Below are positions 14,010 through 24,880 of a stretch of DNA of 64,000 nt, in pieces; the first letter of the stretch is position 1, and each line of letters starts with the position of its first letter. This DNA is from Adiantum capillus-veneris (taxonomy: Eukaryota; Streptophyta; Polypodiopsida; Polypodiales; Pteridaceae), in the NCBI GenBank assembly GCA_014529385.2, contig CM043971.1, positions 28,002,769 through 28,066,768 of the forward strand, in the 5' to 3' direction. The notes beneath the pieces were generated by a model, which saw only the letters and a list, made by a program, of their open reading frames with translations, was not told where the DNA came from and ran no database searches. The translations under genes were made by a program, and so were the position numbers.

Positions 14010-14890
14010 ATATGAAAGGTTTATGGGTTAATTTACTATATTCCCCCTTTTATTTTTACCTAAAAATAATGTAATTTTATGGGGATATTTAGATAAACTA
14101 ATTATCTAATGGTAACATAATTACCGTGGGTTCTCCAAGGTATACTTAACCTCTAGTAAATAACTCAAATCCATTTGAGTTCATTTGCTAAATTTTACCT
14201 ATTTAACTTGTCTCAAAAATAGGGTATTTTTGCTAAAGTAATTAGGTAGATTATGTTTTGGAGCTTGTCTTAATTATCCCGGGCTCCTTAACACCTAATG
14301 AACCATTGATAAATAAATCCAAGCATTTGAAGTTAATTTACTAATTTCCCCTATTTAATTTGTCCTAAAAACAGAGTATTTCTAGTAAAGTAATTAGGAA
14401 AATTAATTATCTGAGATTCTCCTAATTATTATGGGTTCCTTAACACCTAATTAACCACTGATACGTAACAGGAAGGATTTGAAGTTAATTTACTAATTTC
14501 CCCTATTTAATTTGTCCTAAAAACCGGGTATTTTTGCTAAAGTAATTAGGAAAATTAATTATCTGAGCTTCTCCTAATTATCATGGGTTCTTTAACACCT
14601 AATTAACCACTGATAAATAATTAAAAGAATTTGGTTTCCCCTATTTATTTTTTTCTAAAAATAGGATATTTTTTCTCGAGTAATTAGAAAAATTAATTAT
14701 CTGAGCTTCTCCTAATTATCACATGTTTGTTAAAACCTAATTAATCACTGAGAAATAACTCAAAGAATTTAAAATCAATTTACTAATTTTCCCTATTTAA
14801 TTTGTCCATAAAACTGTGTAATTCTACTTAATTAATTAGGAAAATTACTCAAAAAATTATAGGATAATTTTCCTAGCTTAATGACTGTCT
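14010..14890. repeat. ~150-bp tandem repeat inside LTR 2
   Basis: Counterpart of the array in LTR 1, with unit boundaries near 14157, 14308, 14460, 14610 and 14750. The units are more different from each other than from their counterparts in LTR 1, so the array predates the duplication of the LTR. Confidence 0.7.
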
Positions 14891-15266
14891 AATGCAGCTC
14901 TGATAATTACCTCAACTTAATCTAAGCTTAATTAATATATTTCCCATTAATTCATGATTAATTTGACTAATTTTAGCCATAATATGATAGGATAATTAAT
15001 TAGCTTAACCTCACTATGCTTAATTATAACAATCAGCAGAGAATAATTAATTAACAGAGGGTTTATGAGTGTACATAAGCCTAATCTTTGATTTATTAAC
15101 AAAATAGATTAATCTAGCCTTACTAATTAAAAAGGATTAGGTTAATTACCGTTTAGGTTAATCAACTAGAGCTTAATCTCTAGTGATTTCTGCGTAGTGT
15201 CCTCTCTAGATGAGAGAAAGAGTGTCAAGGCTCCGAGTCTGTGTAAAATGTGAAGCTAGGGGTCCT

Positions 15267-15273
15267 ATTTATA
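15267..15273 (-). promoter_or_regulatory. LTR 2 TATA box
   Basis: TATAAAT on the minus strand in the same CTATAAATAGGACC context as in LTR 1, about 490 bp from the LTR start. Confidence 0.5.
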
Positions 15274-15765
15274 GTTTTCTGGCATTCATAAGCTCTCACA
15301 CGCTGAAAAAGGAAATTGCTTGCAGTTCAAGCAGCCCCCTTCAGGTCAAAAAACGACCCCTACTACTAAATGAGTCCCTAGCAGGCCAGTGATGACCCTC
15401 CCATTACCTGCCAGCTTTTAAAATATCATATATGCTATATTTTGACCTATTTTGGCTTAATTGGTAAATATCTTGTAAATATCTAGGAGGCCTTTAATAA
15501 AGTCTATGCTTAAATGATTACTGCAACCCTTCAATTTTACCTAATTTACTCAATTTACAGTGTAAACTTCAAGGGGCCATAACTATGCCAGTTTTTATCG
15601 GAATTCAATTCTGAAAATTTCTAGCCCGGGGTTTGTCGTGCTTAAGATTCCAAAAATACCAATTTTTATTTCTTTTGAGATAGTGTTTGTGCCTGATTTC
15701 TTGATCAATGCTTTCTCCTAAAGCTTAAGTTAATTCCCGACAGCTAGAAAGGTGGAGACCTTACA

Positions 15766-16742
15766 ATCACCCCAACTTAAGAATTTGAGATGTCCTCATC
15801 TCAACCGAAACTGGGAAAGTCTTTGGGAAGAGAAATTTATCCTCCCGAGTGGCATCTTCAAAGGGATAACCTTTCCACTTTACCAAATGTTACTGATTAC
15901 TCTAAGAGTTCTTTCTAGCTTCTGGTTGGAGTTACTTGCTAGTCAATTTTTCCTCAAGAAACTCTCAGTGTTGAGCCCATCGTAAAAACCTTTACAAACC
16001 ATTTGTATCATCTCAAAAACCAGGTTAACTCAATTCCATAAAAAATCCATATATCTACCTTGTCAACATGAAGCGTGCTCGGTCTAACTGACCATTCAGA
16101 GCAATCAGCGTTCGACAAGTATCATGTATTCCAGCTTTGCCAATCTGAACGCGCTCGGCGTGTTCTTGCCATTCTGAGCAATCTGCGTTCGGCACAAGCT
16201 TCCACCATTGCACCAGAGGTACGCTCTCTGTGCTCTAATCTGGTTGACCAACATTATGTAAAGGGTTTTAAGAACTATCATACCAAGAGTTCTTTTTGGC
16301 TTCCTATTAGTCTCGTACCTTAATACTTTCATATCTAGGACATTTTTCTAAGAAAGGCTATCGTGTGCACAAACAATGTGAGTTGGTTTCTTAATAACTA
16401 TCTCAATCTCAAGATTCAAATCCTTTTCATACCATCGAGAACCTCTGTCTCATTTGCTAGATCAACCCTTGATTTCTTGATTGAATACTAACTTAACTTT
16501 AGATTCCTTAAGTAATTTTGGAAAAGAAAATCATGTATACCATTTTAATATATAAGTAACTCAAAGCTTTAGATTATTTTTTTATAGTGGTTTACAAAAC
16601 TACCTAGCTCTAGGATTACTAACTGTAGCCAAGCAAGTGGCTCTTTTGTCTTCCTTGTTCATTAAGGTTGGTTTTCTCATGATCGTATAGGCTCTGGCTC
16701 CTCTTGCTCTTCCTCTACCTTGTCCTCCATCTCTACCTCCTC
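15766..16742 (-). other. Family C internal region 2: 3' part without recognised coding
   Basis: The first 259 bp match the 3' end of internal region 1. From 16025 to 16742 the sequence is absent from region 1 (within its 1061-bp deletion). It contains two imperfect copies of a GAGCAATCTGCGTTCG motif (about 16095 and 16175). No pol domain was found in either strand. Confidence 0.6.
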
Positions 16743-17469
16743 TTAGATTATCTCCTTGATTTTTGAGGAATGGCTAGCAGTAATTCGAGGGTTTTGCTCT
16801 TCAGGACAATTATTTCTATAGTGCCCCATTTGATTGCATCCATAGCACCTAACATTTGGAAAGGTCTGCTCCAAGTTCACGGCTGCAGCTACTCCACGTT
16901 GTTGATATCCTCGGTTGAAAGTTCCCCTGGCTCTTCCCCTAAAGTTATTAAATCCATTATAGTTCCTTGTAGAGTTGGTTCCTTCAGCTGCAAGAGGCTT
17001 AGCCTTGAGAAGGGCGTCCTGAATGGATATAGGCCTCATGGCTTCAAGACGTGTACTCAAGGGTTTATTGACGCCTTGATAGAAGCAAGCAATCTGCTGC
17101 TCCATTGTCATCTGGGGAGCATAGCGTCGTAAAGACACACTTGGTGTAGTACTCCTCCAGAGAGAGTCCTAACTGGCGTAGACCAAAGAATTCGTTCATC
17201 TTGATAGCCTGATGTGTAGGAGGGAGATAGCGTTCTTTGATTGCCTGCTTCATTTTCTCCCAAGACGGACTACTCGTGGGATTATCTCTGCTGTGTTTCT
17301 TCCACCAAAGTTTGGCATCTCTGCAGAGAGGGAACATACCCAACATTGTTTGGTTTTCTAGAGCAGTTCCTGCAGCTTTGAAATAGTCATCCATAGCATC
17401 TAACCAGGCTTCGACATCTCGCTCTAAATTGGGTCCCTCTCCCTTGAAAGTAGGGAGTTGAACTTGCTT
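16743..17469 (-). pseudogene. Gag with CCHC zinc knuckle (frameshifted)
   Basis: Gag packages retrotransposon RNA into particles. The open frame runs from LPTFKGEGPNLERD (about 17455) through AWLDAMDDYFKAAG, then KLWWKK and the capsid pattern FFGLRQLGLSLEEYYTK. It shifts near 17138, where two bases present in copy 1 are missing. It then continues as SLRRYAPQMTMEQQIAC, an RG-rich basic linker (FRGRARGTFNRG) and the knuckle CYGCNQMGHYRNNC (C-x2-C-x4-H-x4-C), ending at 16743. No protease follows. Orientation and position after the primer-binding site agree with an LTR retrotransposon. Not functional because of the shift. Confidence 0.85.
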
Positions 17470-17737
17470 TAGTAGTAATATTTTCTCTTGACTAACAGTA
17501 TAAAGGCTATTTACGCGAGTATTTCCCTGAGATTGAATTAGTGGAGTTTAGTACCAGATGAAATCTTTCTTACTTATACTGTTAACTTATCTCCTACTCA
17601 CAACCTTTGCACATAGGATGAAGACAATTGCCAAACCATAAACAAAACTACATATAGCATACCCATGAGAACCATAGTATGTACAAGAGTTAATACAATT
17701 CATGAAGATCCTACTATGTACAAAGGTGACGATAGTC

Positions 17738-18211
17738 CTATACTAAAATCTTGTGGACTTTAGGTGGATCAGATATAGGATCAAAATATACAACATCTTT
17801 TGGTCCATTAAAACTAGGGCCCACTCCTATGGGCCTAATTCTACCTGAGTAGATTACTTTAGACACCTGATCAAACACCCACTGATTTTGTGATACTTGG
17901 ATATCATCTATTACAAGGGTTTCTTCTGGATTCTCTGTCCCAATGAAAAAGTATACTTCAATCACTTGAAGATCTTCGGCCCATTTAAGTCTCTTCATAT
18001 TTAGTTCTAAACCTTCTAACTCTCCCGTATCAATGAAGAAAATTCCACCAGATCCTGACCACTTGATTCTCCAAGTGGAAGGAGAAAATCTATTATCCAG
18101 CCATTTCATCACGCTTTTTTGCATTGAATAGTCTCGAGATAGGCAAGCCTTCATAAATCTAATGTAGTCTCGAGATAGGCAAGCCTTCATAAATCTAATG
18201 TTGAAATCCAT
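17738..18211 (-). CDS. Leader ORF of ~157 codons between the primer-binding site and gag
   Basis: The first in-frame ATG is at 18211 (MDFNIRFMK); an open frame extends slightly upstream. The product has no family I recognise. It contains FFIDTGELEGLELNMKRLKW, EVYFFIGTENPEET and NGPKDVVYFDPISDPPKV, and reads like a folded soluble protein. A 36-bp tandem duplication (about 18131-18202) repeats RFMKACLSRDY in frame. In internal region 1 the homologous stretch is frameshifted. An extra ORF before gag is uncommon in plant gypsy elements. Whether it is expressed, or is a captured host exon, is unknown. Confidence 0.5.
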   Translation of the reverse strand: MDFNIRFMKACLSRDYIRFMKACLSRDYSMQKSVMKWLDNRFSPSTWRIKWSGSGGIFFIDTGELEGLELNMKRLKWAEDLQVIEVYFFIGTENPEETLVIDDIQVSQNQWVFDQVSKVIYSGRIRPIGVGPSFNGPKDVVYFDPISDPPKVHKILV

Positions 18212-18384
18212 GGATTTGCAGTAGGCATGATGGGAATCTTCTTGCAAGGATGGGGATTATTCTCTCTCTTTCCTTCACTCCCTCTTTTCAAGTAAATACG
18301 TCTTTAATTGAATTTTTCAAAGATCACTTATTTCAACCTAACACCTTAAACTTTTCCTTAGGTCCAAGACTTTAATTAACACAT

Positions 18385-18396
18385 GCTCTGATACCA
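18385..18396 (-). promoter_or_regulatory. Primer-binding site (initiator Met tRNA)
   Basis: TGGTATCAGAGC on the minus strand, two bases inside the LTR ending at 18399. It marks the truncated third LTR as the 5' LTR of internal region 2. Confidence 0.85.
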
Positions 18397-18398
18397 CT

Positions 18399-19453
18399 TG
18401 TAATGTTCCCAACCCACCTACACCAAGATCAGGATGGGATCCTTGACAGGTCTCTAGGCCTAATAAAAATGAGAGTCTCTAAACATGAAAAATCTAGGGA
18501 ATTCACTCTTACCATTAATAATGGTTTAGGTTTATAGCCCTAGAAGGAGACCTAGTCCTGTCTCGCAGCGGAAACTGGACACCATATTAAAAATCCAAAA
18601 ATTATTTCAGCCCTATAACTTCCACAAGTTGGGCTAAGGTATCCTCAACCAACGCTTTTTTCTCCCTAACATATGTGAGGGCACAGCTGTTGGTGGAATC
18701 CTCTTCCAAGTAGAGAAGTTTCTAAAACGTTTTAGTGTGTGGGAATGGATAGTTACCTGACTAATCAGGTCCACCCATCCATGATTGACAACCTTAGTCA
18801 ATCCCCACTTACCACCCCGCACTCACACATGATTCTTTTGTTTTTTAATTACTATCACATTGTTTTAACATTTAAAATAATGGTTTCTTTTAACTTTTCA
18901 TCACATTAATTTCCTTCAATCAAATACATTGAAAAGCATTCTTTTAGAAAACAGACATCTTTAAACTTAAGACAGGGTACTGTCAATCAAAACATTTTCC
19001 ATAATAACCATGACCAGTACTTTTCTTGTCTCAAGACCACCTAAGGGTGAAAAACGGCACCCATTCCTTATTCAAATCCGGAGTGGATAAACCCCCACCC
19101 AAGGTTCCGGGTGCCCATACACCAAACCAGTTGCCCATACAACAGGGCGGCTCCCCTAGGATAAAAAAAACGGTATCCTAACTTATGTAGAAACATCAAG
19201 ACATGACACGGAGTAGAAACTCAATGTTCATGGGGGTAACCAACTTATCCGTGGCTAGAAAGCCAATCATTATCATCAATTTATACTAAGGAGTCGGAGG
19301 TGTCTTGAGACAAGCTGTCTTAAGGATGATCAATCATATTTTTCCTATTTCAACCAGTTTTAACCCAAACAATTCTTTCCTATATTATAAACAATGCACG
19401 TTGGAAGTTACCTTCCGTTTTCAGCCAGTTTATCCTTCCTAACCTTACGTATG
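18399..19453 (-). repeat. Family C LTR 3, truncated
   Basis: Collinear with the first ~1055 plus-strand bases of LTRs 1 and 2 (starting TGTAATGTTCCC). At about 19453, just after CCTAACCTTACGTATG, the sequence switches abruptly to gypsy integrase. The U3 and TATA region are lost, so this composite has no upstream promoter. Confidence 0.8.
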
Positions 19454-19454
19454 A

Positions 19455-19947
19455 AACCTTTACTTTAATGCATCATTGGGATCTTCTTCAAGATTTACCA
19501 TTAGCTTCAAAGCTGGTATCTCCACCTCAGTAGGAAGTAAAGCCTCTTTGCCAAAAACTAGATGGAAGGGAGAGAAACTAGTACTTGATTTGATGACAGT
19601 CCTGTAAGCCCATAGAGCACAAGGTAGTTCTAAATACCAAGTGATTGTTTCTTATCATCTTTGTAAGCATGCTTATGAGTTCTTCATTAAACCTTTCATT
19701 CATCCCATTGCATTGGGGATAATATGGAGTAGTAAACCTGTGATGCACAGGAAGCTTCTCACATAGATAATCCACAAGCTCTCCTATGAAACCTCGATGC
19801 TTGTCAGAAAGTAACTCTAATGGCATGCCAAATTTTCAACAAATATCTTCATATATAAATTGGGAAACATATTTTCTTGTGATGTGCTTAACAGCTTTGT
19901 CTTTGGACCACTTGGATAAATAGTCAATGGTAGTAAGTATGTAACAT
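19455..19947 (-). pseudogene. Family F gypsy integrase core and C-terminal end
   Basis: Minus-strand frames with stops give the second half of a Ty3/gypsy integrase. LLSDKHRGFIGELVDYLCEK is the region of the second catalytic aspartate. FTTPYYPQCNGMNERFNEEL is the region of the catalytic glutamate. RTVIKSSTSFSPFHLVFGKE and LPTEVEIPALKL are the usual end of the core. The frame ends at the junction with LTR 3 at 19453, so the C-terminus and 3' LTR are missing. Confidence 0.85.
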
Positions 19948-19951
19948 TTGC

Positions 19952-20350
19952 CTATAGCTGTTTGCGTCTAGTTGTCATAGGTAGAGGACTAATTGCATCA
20001 ATAACCCACTTCTCAAATACATCATAAGCCACAATGGTTCCTCTAATTTTAGATTTGAGAACCCTATTTTCCATGCTTTGACACTCTTTACAAGACCTGT
20101 ACCAATGATGAACATCATGTTGAATGCTTGGCCACACATATCCCTCTTGCAAAACTTTATGCAAAGTGGTCTTTGAAGCAAAGTGATCACCACAAGAACC
20201 CTTATGATTATCCTCGAAAATTTTGTAAATTTCCTCTTTCCAAGGAAATTTTCTTATCACAAAATTAGCCCCCTTCATATGTAAGGCATCACCAAGTAGC
20301 ACATACCTTTTGGCACGGCGTCGGAAGGCATACTTTTTTGACTTCTCCAA
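19952..20350 (-). pseudogene. Family F integrase zinc-binding domain (H2C2)
   Basis: An open minus frame of 132 codons. It shows the integrase N-terminal zinc-binding pattern: DNHKGSCGDHFASKTTLHKV with both histidines, then GYVWPSIQHDVHHWYRSC and CKECQ with both cysteines. It is followed by the start of the core (FEKWVIDAISPLP, containing the first catalytic aspartate). It lies directly downstream of the RNase H frame in the usual gypsy order RT, RNase H, integrase. Confidence 0.9.
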
Positions 20351-20353
20351 CTC

Positions 20354-21352
20354 TCATGGAAGCATACCTGTTTGTAGAAACTCTTCCTCCCTCTCTAAAG
20401 CTTCGCTTCCCAAATAAAGAGGAGAATCAAACCTTATCACATACAATTGTCCAATTGAAGCTTGCGTTGCACCATACACTTCTTCATTTTGAGACCTGTC
20501 CACATGCCTTAAACTCCAAACTTCAAAATGCTTAAGCAGATTCTTCACTTGAAAACACATATTTTTCAACCTTGGATTCTTACTTTGCCCCACCCCAAGT
20601 ACTTGCTTAACCACCAAAAGAGCATCACCTCTTACCCTCACATGGTGGATGCCAAGCTCAAGGCAAAGTTTGAGCCCTTTCTCCAAAGTAGCATACTCGG
20701 CTTCATTGTTTCTTTGTGCCGTAAGCTTCAAACTCCTTTTAGTTACCAAAGCACCTTGAGGATCATAAATTACCACACCTCTTGAAGCTTCACCATGTGC
20801 TTTCTTGTAAGAGCCATCAAAAAACAATAGGTAGGGATTGCCTATGTCAGGAGCTTCCATGTGTTGCTTCTTCACTGCGTCCTCCTTTAAGAAGAAGAGG
20901 GATTTCCTTATAAGTAAGAAAATCATCCAATGTATCCCTTGTACTCTCCTCAACAAGAAAAGAGAATTGGAATTATTGTAGCTCCACAATCCACTTCATG
21001 AGCCTCTTTGACAAAGTAGGGCTATTCACCAATTGAGGTAGAATAGTGTAGCTAGTGAGAGGAATGTGAATGGTTTAGGGAGAAGGTAGTGCCTAAACCT
21101 TATACATGCATAAATCACACTCACCATGATGAGATCTACCTCAGTATAGCCTTTTTACGCCTCTAGCTTCACCTTGGTAGCACAATAGATAGGCTTCATG
21201 TAGTGGGAGCTGTTACCTCTTTGAAGAAGCATAGCTCCAATAAAATCCGCACCTACTGATGGATTCACATAAAACTCCTTATCCCAATTAAGAGCTTTCA
21301 TAGCAGGAAGAGAACAAAGAACCTCTTTGATATTGAAAAACTTCTTCACATA
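20354..21352 (-). pseudogene. Family F reverse transcriptase end, connection and RNase H
   Basis: From 21352 down: the RT/RNase H connection (CSLPAMKALNWDKEFYVNPS, then GAMLLQRGN), a damaged tether (LMKWIVELQ), and an RNase H domain with LLFFDGSYKKAHGEASRGV (catalytic Asp), NNEAEYATLEKGLKLCLELG (catalytic Glu) and VRGDALLVVKQV (catalytic Asp). The 211-codon open part is 20989-20354. The RT fingers and palm are absent: the element is cut at 21352, where family D sequence begins. Confidence 0.85.
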
Positions 21353-21353
21353 G

Positions 21354-21888
21354 GTCCTTCCTTTGGATCAAGGAGTCAAAGAGGAAGCAATGTGTCGCCG
21401 CCATAGAAGGTGTATGCTTGTGTGCAAAGAAGCCATAGAGGGTGTGTCGAGCCGGTATTCTGGTAAGTCAAGGTGACGCTATGGTGTTGTAAAGAAGGTT
21501 GTACCAGTTTTATATGGATGAATGAAAAACCCCCTTGAAGTGCATCATTTTTGTGGTGTCAATTCCCTTCCCCCCCTCCCCTCCCTCGTTTGCTCTTGTA
21601 CAAGGTGTTTCCAGGTGTCTGTCGGCACGTGCGTCCCCTCGATGGTTGTGTGTGCAAATGGAGAGAGTGTGTGTGGTGTTTAAGTGCATGGGAATGAAGG
21701 AAGAGTGTGTGTTGAGTTATGATCATGTAGAGGGTGTGCCAAGTTGAGAGGTGTGCAGGTGGTGGTCTATTAGCAGAAAAATGTTTTTTGGAGATGTTTT
21801 CCGAAAAGATAGGGGTGTTGTGTTTACCCTGAGCTATAGAGAGGCAAATTGTTCGTGTTCTGGGTGTGTACCCCCTCCCCCCTATCCA
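21354..21888 (+). repeat. Family D LTR-like repeat, copy 1
   Basis: The proposed LTR is 21391-21888 (TGTGTCGCC...CCTATCCA, TG...CA ends, 498 bp). It is preceded by a purine-rich AAAGAGGAAGC that copy 2 also has. A direct copy about 85-90% identical by eye lies at 39067-39572. Both contain the same GAAAACCCCCTTGAAGTG, GGTGTCAATTCC and TTCTGGGTGTGTACCCCC landmarks. A gag fragment follows 58 bp later. The TG/CA boundaries are inferred from where the copies stop matching. Confidence 0.6.
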
Positions 21889-21945
21889 TGTGTAGGTGCT
21901 CCCACTGAGGAGCATGCTAAATTCTCCCTAGTGATGCATTTGTAA

Positions 21946-22704
21946 GTGGAAATGTGGCAGAGTGTTGGCCCAATTTTTTGTGTGGTGAAGAGGATGCAGA
22001 CGAATGGATCGCTGATTTTGAATTGTTTATGCTATCATTGCACATGTGGCATTATGAAGAAAAGATGGAGAAAATGCCGTTGGTGCTACGAGGTAAAGCT
22101 AAGGCTTGGTTTGATGGTCTGGAAGTTGCCAATAAGCAGGATTGGGCTGGTTTCCAAGAGGGGTTTCTACACAAGTTTCGAACACTGGTGTTCGCTAGTG
22201 AAGCAGATGCGAGGATTAAAGGCCTGCGACACGATATAGGTCAAAATTTTGATGAGTTTGTGGATAAATTTGAATCATGCTAGAGAAATTTTGGTTGTTG
22301 CCACCCAAGTGGTCAGTGCAGATGGTTTCAAGCTGGAGAAATTCCTAGCTTTCCTGTGTCCTCAAGTTTGAGATAAGGTGGATGATGAAGAGCCAAAGAG
22401 TTATGCCAAGGTAGTCAGAGCTGCCAAGGTGAAGAGTAGGTAATTGAGAAAGAAATTCAAATTGGGCTTTCTTAAGCCTCCAGATTGTGCTCATGTTGAA
22501 GCATCAATGTGTTCTATGGGACCGTCAATGATGGTGCTAGTGATGCAAAGTGTGGAGCCTGTTAGGGTAAGGCTTATGATTGACTATGTTCCTTGGGAAT
22601 TACCTGTTTGTGAAGTGTCTATGCCGATTGTGGAGGAGCTTGTCAGTGAAGATGAGCCTTTCGATAAGGCACTGAGGTACGTTATCAAGAAGTGCGCAAT
22701 GTGA
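21946..22704 (+). pseudogene. Family D gag fragment
   Basis: The frame 21954-22283 shows a retrotransposon Gag capsid pattern: DADEWIADFELFMLS, then KMPLVLRGKAKAWFDGL with the conserved K-AWF, and WAGFQEGFLHKF. There is no in-frame ATG before it. After the stop at 22283, further Gag-like codons continue in other frames (around 22300-22440), then an 86-codon frame (22444-22704) containing VRLMIDYVPWELPV. The fragment ends where the family G LTR begins. Dead copy. Confidence 0.6.
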
Positions 22705-22709
22705 CTAGG

Positions 22710-23699
22710 AAAGCGCCGGGGCTCTGACTCTGAGGATTCGTAGCAAAATCAAGAAATGTGTTGATGATTTGAAGTAAAAAACACACTCAAATAGAAAAAA
22801 ACTCTAGCCAAGAAAGATCCACTTTGAGAAAGAACCAATGCTAACTCAAAACTCTTGTGCGTGTGAAGATTAGGTGTAGCCTCGCTCCCAATTGCGCAGA
22901 TGCAATGCTCGTTGGACCTATTAAAAACCCTAAATTAACGCTTTGATTCCTCGTTGTGACCATTTCATGGAAGCTTCAATACCTCATTGGAGAAGGCCAA
23001 CTAGTTATTTGAGGAGAGAAAACCCTAATTGGAGGCCTCACAACCTCAACCATGTAGTGGAAGCAGCACTGGACTGCACTAACACCCTGTAATGGAATGG
23101 TTGCTTATATGCCCAAATGAGCTCATTATTGGCTCTAAAACTTTCCTCTCTACTTAGGCAACAACAGAAGCATTGTTGATGTGGCATTTTGAGCTATTGT
23201 TAGGCTATTTTTCACCATTTTATGGCCATTTTTAGCCCAAAAATGTCCCTTTTTGTCCGTAAAAAGCCAAAAACAACCTGGGAAAAATCCCTAAATTTGT
23301 GGAAAAATCCCATTGGGCTCAAATTTCATGTTGAACCTCATTTTTCCACTTGGTAAGCACTTTGGACACGTCTTTTATGCCCGTGCACAAAAACTACTAT
23401 TTTTGGCCAACATCGCCAGCATTGAACTTTCTAGGAAAAACGAGCGTGCCCCTTCGAAACACTTGACATTTGTACATTCCTAAAGAAAATCAGACATGAT
23501 TTAATGCGTTAAAACATGCCGTGGTGCCACATCCCCGGCCTCGCCTACCCGGCAAGGTATGTACACACATGCAACCATGGCATCCGTTTTCGCATATATC
23601 ACACTATGTACATTGTAGCATTTGGTCCCACACATTAAAAACATAAATAGTGATATAGATAATTTTATTTTCACATTATGCATGTGCCACGGCATGACA
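22710..23699 (-). repeat. Probable 3' LTR of gypsy element G
   Basis: It starts on the minus strand at 23699 with TGTCATGCCGTGGCACATGC, directly after the G polypurine tract, and extends leftwards to the end of the family D gag. A GCATATAAGC motif on the minus strand near 23105 could be its TATA box. The far end is not defined because no 5' LTR copy is in the window. The first ~28 bp closely match the family A LTR start; beyond that they diverge. Confidence 0.55.
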
Positions 23700-23700
23700 T

Positions 23701-23717
23701 CCACCCCCTCTAAACCT
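23701..23717 (-). promoter_or_regulatory. Polypurine tract of element G
   Basis: AGGTTTAGAGGGGGTGG on the minus strand, one base before the LTR. It primes plus-strand cDNA synthesis. The same 17 bases, the following A and the TGTC start occur at every internal-to-LTR junction of the family A array (for example 54637-54653). Confidence 0.8.
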
Positions 23718-23831
23718 ACACATCCTCCGACATGTGCCACACATATCTTTTTGCAGCAGGGTTAATCTTCATTTAAGTCCACATACATGTCGATTTCATC
23801 ATCGCTTTCAAACGCATCATCCTCTTGTTCT

Positions 23832-24182
23832 TCATCCACATCCATTAAAATTTTTATCAGAGCCTTCATTGTGACTTTTTTGTGAATCAAAGGGATCTGT
23901 ATCACCTCTTCTTTTGAATAACTTGATTCTTTTCCCTGTGATGGGAATCTTCATTTTTGTCCCATCTAATTCATGCAAGGTATAAGTTGCATTCCCATGT
24001 ACATGCTGAACCATATAAGGACCAAACCATCTCTTTGAAAGCTTTCTTATTGTTGAATGTTGGCTGTGAAGACTTCTGTCATACACCAACACCCAATCAC
24101 CTTCCTCAATAGCTTTAGGTCTAAGCATATGTCTCTTATCAAATCTGTCCTTATTCTTTAACATTCTTGCATCTTTCAATCA
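23832..24182 (-). pseudogene. Element G integrase C-terminal domain
   Basis: A minus frame of ~115 codons showing the gypsy integrase C-terminal fold: RFDKRHMLRPKAIEEGDWVL, then RKLSKRWFGPYMVQHV and NATYTLHELDGTKMKIPI, the usual GPY/F-type module. It has an acidic tail ending about 115 bp before the polypurine tract. It continues directly from the core at 24183-24880. Confidence 0.85.
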
Positions 24183-24880
24183 TGCTACTGCATTCTCAAT
24201 ATCTTGAGGCCTTCTTTCTAGCTGTTGTATGCACAAAGCAAGAAGGTCTTACCTACTCATTCCATCTTCCCAAGGTAATATAGTCCATGTGGGAATTACA
24301 TCCTCAATTGGAATTATAGGTTTCTGACCATACATCAACTAAAAAAGCATATAACCATCATTAACTGATCTATGAGTTGTACGATCAGACCATAAAGCAT
24401 AAGGCAATAACCTAGGACACTCTCCCATTTTACCTTTGTAGGCCTTTGCCAAAGCTTTAATGATAGGAGGATGCCGACGCTCTGATTTACCATTTCCCTC
24501 AGGAATATTTGTAGTAGTAGTGAGAGCAAGTTTAATGCCCAGCCTAGAGAAAAACTCCCTTGCCTTGTCAGCATCCAAATCACCCCTGTACATTGTTATA
24601 TTCCCAACACAACCATTATGTCTAATTACATCATCCAAGAGGAACTTACATATCCCTTCTGTGCTTTTTGTTCTTAGAGAAAGGCCTTCAACTTGGTTGG
24701 TTAAGTCTTCTCGTGCAAGCACTATGTATCTCATTTTCCATAAGCCCAATGGCATTGTAACCAGATCTACTACCCACTTATAGTGCATGGCCAATAGGTA
24801 AGTAGGGTGCAACCCATCACGATGATGTACATTTGAACACATTTGACAGGTTTCACAAGACTCCACAAACATTAGGAAGG
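24183..24880 (-). pseudogene. Element G integrase core (second half of the split integrase)
   Basis: The reading begins at MFVESCETCQMC (about 24874), the second half of the H2C2 zinc-binding domain. It continues through the core: HYKWVVDLVTMPLG (first Asp), NITMYRGDLDADKAREFFSR (second Asp region), then PEGNGKSERRHPPI (catalytic Glu region) and LLPYALWSDRTTHRS. The open part is 24914-24339; one stop separates it from the C-terminal domain. The matching first half of H2C2 ends at about 35092, so 10.2 kb interrupts one integrase. Confidence 0.8.

Larger units (their letters stand above)
12387..15765 (-). repeat. Family C LTR 2 (3379 bp)
   Basis: Plus-strand ends are TGTAATGTGCCC and GAGACCTTACA. 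It is collinear with LTR 1 throughout, including the 61-codon ORF (13475-13660, minus) and the ~150-bp tandem repeat (about 14010-14890). It is shared as the 3' LTR of region 2 and the 5' LTR of region 1. Confidence 0.85.
7488..19453 (-). mobile_element. Family C: tandem LTR-gag-LTR-gag-LTR composite (non-autonomous)
   Basis: Three copies of one very long LTR (7488-10849, 12387-15765 and a truncated one at 18399-19453) alternate with two gag-only internal regions (10850-12386 and 15766-18398). Everything is oriented to the minus strand. Both intact LTRs have 5-bp inverted ends (TGTAA...TTACA). Each internal region has an initiator-Met primer-binding site two bases inside its 5' LTR and a purine-rich tract (CTTAAGTTGGGGTGAT) before its 3' LTR. 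No protease, RT or integrase is present, so this is a TR-GAG or LARD-type element. The LTRs differ by an estimated few percent plus small indels, so it is older than the family A array at the right end of the window. Confidence 0.85.
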
